Positions 10,501 to 13,027 of a DNA stretch of 13,027 bases are shown piece after piece. The position numbers and the translations under genes were made by a program. Origin of the DNA: Actinomycetota bacterium (GTDB lineage Bacteria; Actinomycetota; Thermoleophilia; Gaiellales; Gaiellaceae). The stretch lies in contig VAXA01000055.1 in NCBI GenBank assembly GCA_005883365.1, forward strand, positions 1 to 13,027, given 5' to 3'. How positions within the stretch are numbered: position 1 is the first letter of the stretch; each line of letters starts with the position of its first letter. The notes under the pieces were generated by a model that was given only the letters and a program-made list of their open reading frames with translations, made no database searches and was not told the DNA's origin.

Positions 10501-10518
10501 ATCCGCAACGCTAGCAGC

Positions 10519-10550
10519 CGGGCCGCGCGGCACCCGGCGCGTGCGGCCCG
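10519..10550. promoter_or_regulatory. Long GC-rich inverted repeat between divergent metH and glgP
   Basis: The arms 10519-10529 (CGGGCCGCGCG) and 10540-10550 (CGTGCGGCCCG) match at ten of eleven positions, the outer eight perfectly, around a ten-base centre. It lies between the two divergent genes, where promoters or operators are expected. A terminator has no obvious role here. It may be an operator or a leader hairpin; a possible glgP -10 box (TAGGGT, 10561-10566) lies just to its right. Confidence 0.45.
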
Positions 10551-10574
10551 ACGCGGACGTTAGGGTGCCGCTTC

Positions 10575-12047
10575 GTGACCGAGGTGCACGACGGCGCGAC
10601 GCTGCGTGAGTCGCTGCTCGCCATCGCGAGCGACTTCTCCTTCACGTGGATCGCCGAGGCGCGACTCCTCTTCGCCGACCTGGAGCCGCGCCGCTTCGCC
10701 GAGCTGCACCACAACCCGACCGCGCTCCTCTCCGAGCTGACGGACGAGGATCTCGCGCGAGCGCTCACGCCGGACTATCTGGAGCGCCTCTCGCGCGTCG
10801 AAGCGCGCCTTGCGCGCGATCGCGGCGAGCAGACCTGGTGGCGGGAGCGAAGCGGACCCTCCGACCTCCTCGTCGCCTACTTCTCCGCGGAGTTCGGCCT
10901 CGACGAAAGCCTTCCCGTCTATTCGGGCGGCCTCGGCGTGCTCGCCGGCGACAATCTCAAGGCCGCATCGGAGCTCGGAGTCCCGCTCGTGGCGATCGGC
11001 CTCTTCTACCGCCGCGGCTACTTCCGGCAACAGCTCGACGAGAACGACCGGCAGGTCGAGCGCTATCCACGGAACGACCCGAGCCGCCTGCCGCTGGAGC
11101 TCGTACCGATGGCTCCGCTCGTCGAGCTCGCGGACGACAGCGGCAATCTCGTGCCCGTGCGGATCGGCGTCTGGCGCGTGCCGGTCGGGCGTGTCTCTCT
11201 CTACCTCCTGGACACGAAGATCGAGGGCAATCCGCAGTGGGCTCGCGACGTCACCGACATCCTCTACGGCGGCGACCGCGAGAACCGACTGCGGCAGGAG
11301 CTCGTGCTCGGCGTCGGCGGGGTGCGGGTGTTGCGCCGGCTCGGACTCGATCCGACGGTCTTCCACATGAACGAGGGGCATTCCGCCTTCCTCCAGCTCG
11401 AGCGGATGCGCGAGCTCGTCGAGGGGCAGGGGCTGTCGGCCGACGAGGCACTCGAGCGGCTGCGCGCGTCGACGGTCTTCACGACGCACACGCCGGTGCC
11501 GGCGGGGAACGAGGTCTTCGACCCGGAGCTCGTGCGGCGCAACCTCGGCGGTGTCGTCGAGCGCTGCGGCCTCGCGTGGGAGGAGTTCGCGGCGCTCGGG
11601 AAGGTCGACCCGGCCGAAACGGGCTTCGGCCTCACGCCGTTCGCGCTGCGCACGTCGCAGTACGCAAACGCCGTCTCGGAGCTCCATGGCGCCGTCTCGC
11701 GCGAGATCTGGTACGGCTTGTGGCCGGAGAGGCGCGTCGATCAGGTTCCAATCACTTCGGTCACGAACGGCGTCCACCAGAGGACATGGATCTCCGGCGA
11801 GCTCGAGGGCCTGCTCGGCGACACCGACCCGCAGTTCGAGCGGGCGCGTGAGTTGGCGGCTAAGGACCTGTGGGCTGCGCACCGCAGCGCGAAGAAGCGG
11901 TTGCTCGAGTACGTCGTCACGACCCGCCACGCGCGGAAGCTCGACCCCGACGTGCTGACGATCGGCTCCTCGCGGATCCCGAGCGGCCGATCCAGGTGCT
12001 CATGGCCGGCAAGGCGCACCCGGCGGACGAAGGCGGCAAGGACGTGA
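10575..12047 (+). CDS. glgP: Alpha-glucan (glycogen/maltodextrin) phosphorylase, N-terminal fragment of a frameshifted gene
   Basis: GlgP phosphorolyses alpha-1,4-glucans to glucose 1-phosphate. This fragment starts with a DUF3417-like region (FTWIAEARLLFADLEPRR at about 23-40, then HHNPTALLSEL), followed by the phosphorylase domain: VAYFSAEFGLDESLPVYSGG (about 100-119), GVLAGDNLKAASELGVPLVA, VFHMNEGHSAF, FTTHTPVPAGNE and SVTNGVHQRTW. True homology stops at LDPDVLTIG, codon 464 (bases 11964-11966); the last 26 residues before the stop at 12047 are out-of-frame sequence. The correct continuation lies in another frame from 11963. The missing piece should contain the ARR-x-TYKR segment that binds phosphate in this family, so the enzyme is probably inactive unless the break is an assembly or sequencing artefact. 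The GTG at 10575 has only a weak AGGG site; TAGGGT at 10561-10566 would fit a near-leaderless start. Confidence 0.92.
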   Translation: MTEVHDGATLRESLLAIASDFSFTWIAEARLLFADLEPRRFAELHHNPTALLSELTDEDLARALTPDYLERLSRVEARLARDRGEQTWWRERSGPSDLLVAYFSAEFGLDESLPVYSGGLGVLAGDNLKAASELGVPLVAIGLFYRRGYFRQQLDENDRQVERYPRNDPSRLPLELVPMAPLVELADDSGNLVPVRIGVWRVPVGRVSLYLLDTKIEGNPQWARDVTDILYGGDRENRLRQELVLGVGGVRVLRRLGLDPTVFHMNEGHSAFLQLERMRELVEGQGLSADEALERLRASTVFTTHTPVPAGNEVFDPELVRRNLGGVVERCGLAWEEFAALGKVDPAETGFGLTPFALRTSQYANAVSELHGAVSREIWYGLWPERRVDQVPITSVTNGVHQRTWISGELEGLLGDTDPQFERARELAAKDLWAAHRSAKKRLLEYVVTTRHARKLDPDVLTIGSSRIPSGRSRCSWPARRTRRTKAART

Positions 12048-12562
12048 TCCAGCTCGTCGTGGACTTCGCGCGCGAGCCCGCCGCGGCGGGGCGGGTCGTC
12101 TTCCTCGAGGATTACGAGATGACGCTCGCGCGGCGGCTCGTGCAGGGAGTCGACGTCTGGCTCAACACGCCGCGGCGGCCGCTCGAGGCGTCAGGCACCT
12201 CGGGGATGAAGGCGGCGCTGAACGGCGTGCTGAACTGCTCGATTCTCGACGGCTGGTGGGCCGAGGCGTACTCGCCCGCGTGCGGGTTCGCGATCGGCGA
12301 CAGCGAGGGCCCGACGAGCGACGCGGCGCAGGATGAGGCGGACGCCGAGGCGCTCTACGCGGTGCTGGAGGACCAGGTGCTGCCGGCCTACTACGAGCGG
12401 GACGAGGCGGGGCTGCCGCAGCGGTGGATCGAGCTGATGCGCGAGTCGATCGCCGAACTGGGCCCGCGCTTCGGGACGGCGCGGATGGTCGCGGAGTACG
12501 TCGAGCGGCTCTACCTGCCGGCGCACGAGGGCGCATCGCGCGTGGCCAGCCGCGTCGCGTAG
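11963..12562 (+). pseudogene. glgP: Alpha-glucan phosphorylase, C-terminal fragment in a shifted frame
   Basis: From codon 11963 the frame reads RLLADPERPIQVLMAGKAHP and continues with FLEDYEMTLARRLVQGVDVW, the pyridoxal-phosphate site EASGTSGMKAALNG (Lys codon at 12209-12211) and a normal C-terminal helix region ending in EYVERLYLPAHEG. It has about 200 residues and no start of its own with homology support; in-frame ATGs occur at 11870 (within shadow sequence) and 12002. It overlaps the N-terminal fragment, and both share CGGC at 11963-11966, the probable deletion joint. The cofactor lysine is intact, but it is separated from the rest of the active site. The two pieces plus a missing stretch of roughly 20-25 residues would make a protein of about 685 residues. 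Family assignment is secure; whether it is a real pseudogene depends on read support. Confidence 0.88.
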
Positions 12563-12567
12563 AGGTA

Positions 12568-12599
12568 CGGAGGCGCGCCGACCCCGAAGCGCACCTCCG
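12568..12599. terminator. Hairpin between convergent glgP and membrane-protein gene
   Basis: CGGAGGCGCGC (12568-12578) and GCGCACCTCCG (12589-12599) pair at ten of eleven positions with one C-A mismatch and a ten-base loop. It begins six bases after the glgP TAG and lies before the stop of the convergent gene at 12614, so it could serve both. There is no T-run on either side, which is common for terminators in high-GC bacteria. Confidence 0.5.
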
Positions 12600-12613
12600 C
12601 CCTCCCCCCGTCC

Positions 12614-13027
12614 TCAGGCGGCCGCAGCGGCTGTTTCCACCCGTGTGCGAGAGCGCCGGAGCAGCACGAAGAGGCTCGTGCCGAGCGTCCAGACCGGCAG
12701 GCCGAAGATCAGACCGATCCACCCGATCGGGCCGATGATGAGCACGACTGCGACAAGCCCGCTGAAGGCGGCCCACCAGCGCGGCAGGACGCGCGTACGC
12801 CACGCGACGAGGGCAACCACCGCGATCGGCAGAATCACCGCCAGCTCCGCAGAGACGAAGAAGATGTCCACGGAGTGGTGGAACGCCGAGGCGGTCGCCG
12901 GGCCGATGTCGCTCTTGTCGATCCCGCCGGCGAGGTCGACCGCGGCCGTCAGCATCCCGAAGACGCCGGCCATTGCGGCGCCCGCGAGGGCGAGCCCCGG
13001 CAGCTGGGAACCCGTTCCGACAGCGGC
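12614..13027 (-). CDS. Multi-pass membrane protein of unknown function, N-terminus beyond window edge
   Basis: The frame is open to the right edge, giving 137 visible residues; an in-frame ATG at 12973 would give only 119, but the upstream codons (GSQLPGLALAGAAMAG) read like a continuing membrane protein, so the true start is probably outside. Hydrophobic segments: LPGLALAGAAMAGVFGMLTA near the left end, VDIFFVSAELAVILPIAVVALVAW in the middle, and a long FSGLVAVVLIIGPIGWIGLIFGLPVWTLGTSLFVLL hairpin-like pair, giving about four helices. A basic tail (RRSRTRVE) ends in alanines. No enzymatic motif was recognised. It is convergent with glgP, from which a hairpin separates it. The coding call is supported by the hydrophobic pattern and open frame; no function is proposed. 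Confidence 0.7.
   Translation of the reverse strand, partial: AAVGTGSQLPGLALAGAAMAGVFGMLTAAVDLAGGIDKSDIGPATASAFHHSVDIFFVSAELAVILPIAVVALVAWRTRVLPRWWAAFSGLVAVVLIIGPIGWIGLIFGLPVWTLGTSLFVLLRRSRTRVETAAAAA

Noticed and set aside
11950..11980. Insertion sequence or transposon scar at the glgP break
   Set aside because: No target-site duplication or terminal repeat; sequence is missing rather than added, with only a four-base shared joint.
11870..12047. Programmed frameshift joining the two glgP fragments
   Set aside because: No slippery heptamer or stimulatory arrangement is visible, and a frameshift alone would not restore the missing conserved residues.

Overview
The window is GC-rich bacterial DNA with GTG starts, almost no non-coding sequence, a LytR-CpsA-Psr wall-assembly protein with a LytR_C tail, and a glycogen phosphorylase carrying a DUF3417-like N-terminus. 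This suggests a high-GC actinobacterium, perhaps of the Thermoleophilia type, or a metagenomic relative. The taxonomic guess is an inference from protein style only; there is no rRNA or other marker.

Layout. From 10403 down to the left edge, nine genes run on the minus strand with almost no gaps: metH (cobalamin-dependent methionine synthase), an LCP glycopolymer transferase, ugd (UDP-glucose 6-dehydrogenase), a sugar-1-phosphate nucleotidyltransferase, a PMI-like cupin, a tyrosine-phosphatase-like protein, a class I SAM methyltransferase, a small MerR-type regulator, and the 5' part of ahcY (S-adenosylhomocysteine hydrolase), which runs off the window. The junctions are 40, 21, -1, -1, -29, -4, 23 and 12 bases, so this looks like one long transcription unit or a few coupled ones. 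Methionine-cycle genes sit at both ends (metH first, ahcY last), with activated-sugar and cell-envelope genes and one SAM user between them.

The divergent gap 10404-10574 separates metH from a plus-strand alpha-glucan phosphorylase gene (glgP). On the metH side the gap is unusually structured: a large dyad, then a possible H-type pseudoknot broadly resembling SAM-II-class riboswitches, then a strong hairpin, then a very good Shine-Dalgarno. glgP is broken: a short internal deletion at about 11963-11966 removes the conserved phosphate/substrate-binding segment and shifts the frame, leaving two overlapping fragments. A hairpin at 12568-12599 separates glgP from a convergent, partial membrane-protein gene at the right edge.

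How the genes may work together: MetH regenerates methionine for SAM, the methyltransferase uses SAM, and AhcY removes the SAH product. Ugd and the nucleotidyltransferase/cupin pair supply activated sugars, and the LCP protein probably attaches the finished glycopolymer to the wall. The most interesting signals are the metH leader, the hairpin that overlaps both the methyltransferase stop and the merR Shine-Dalgarno, and the MerR-ahcY pairing. No mobile element, CRISPR array, tRNA or rRNA was seen, and no stretch over 300 bases lacks a gene.
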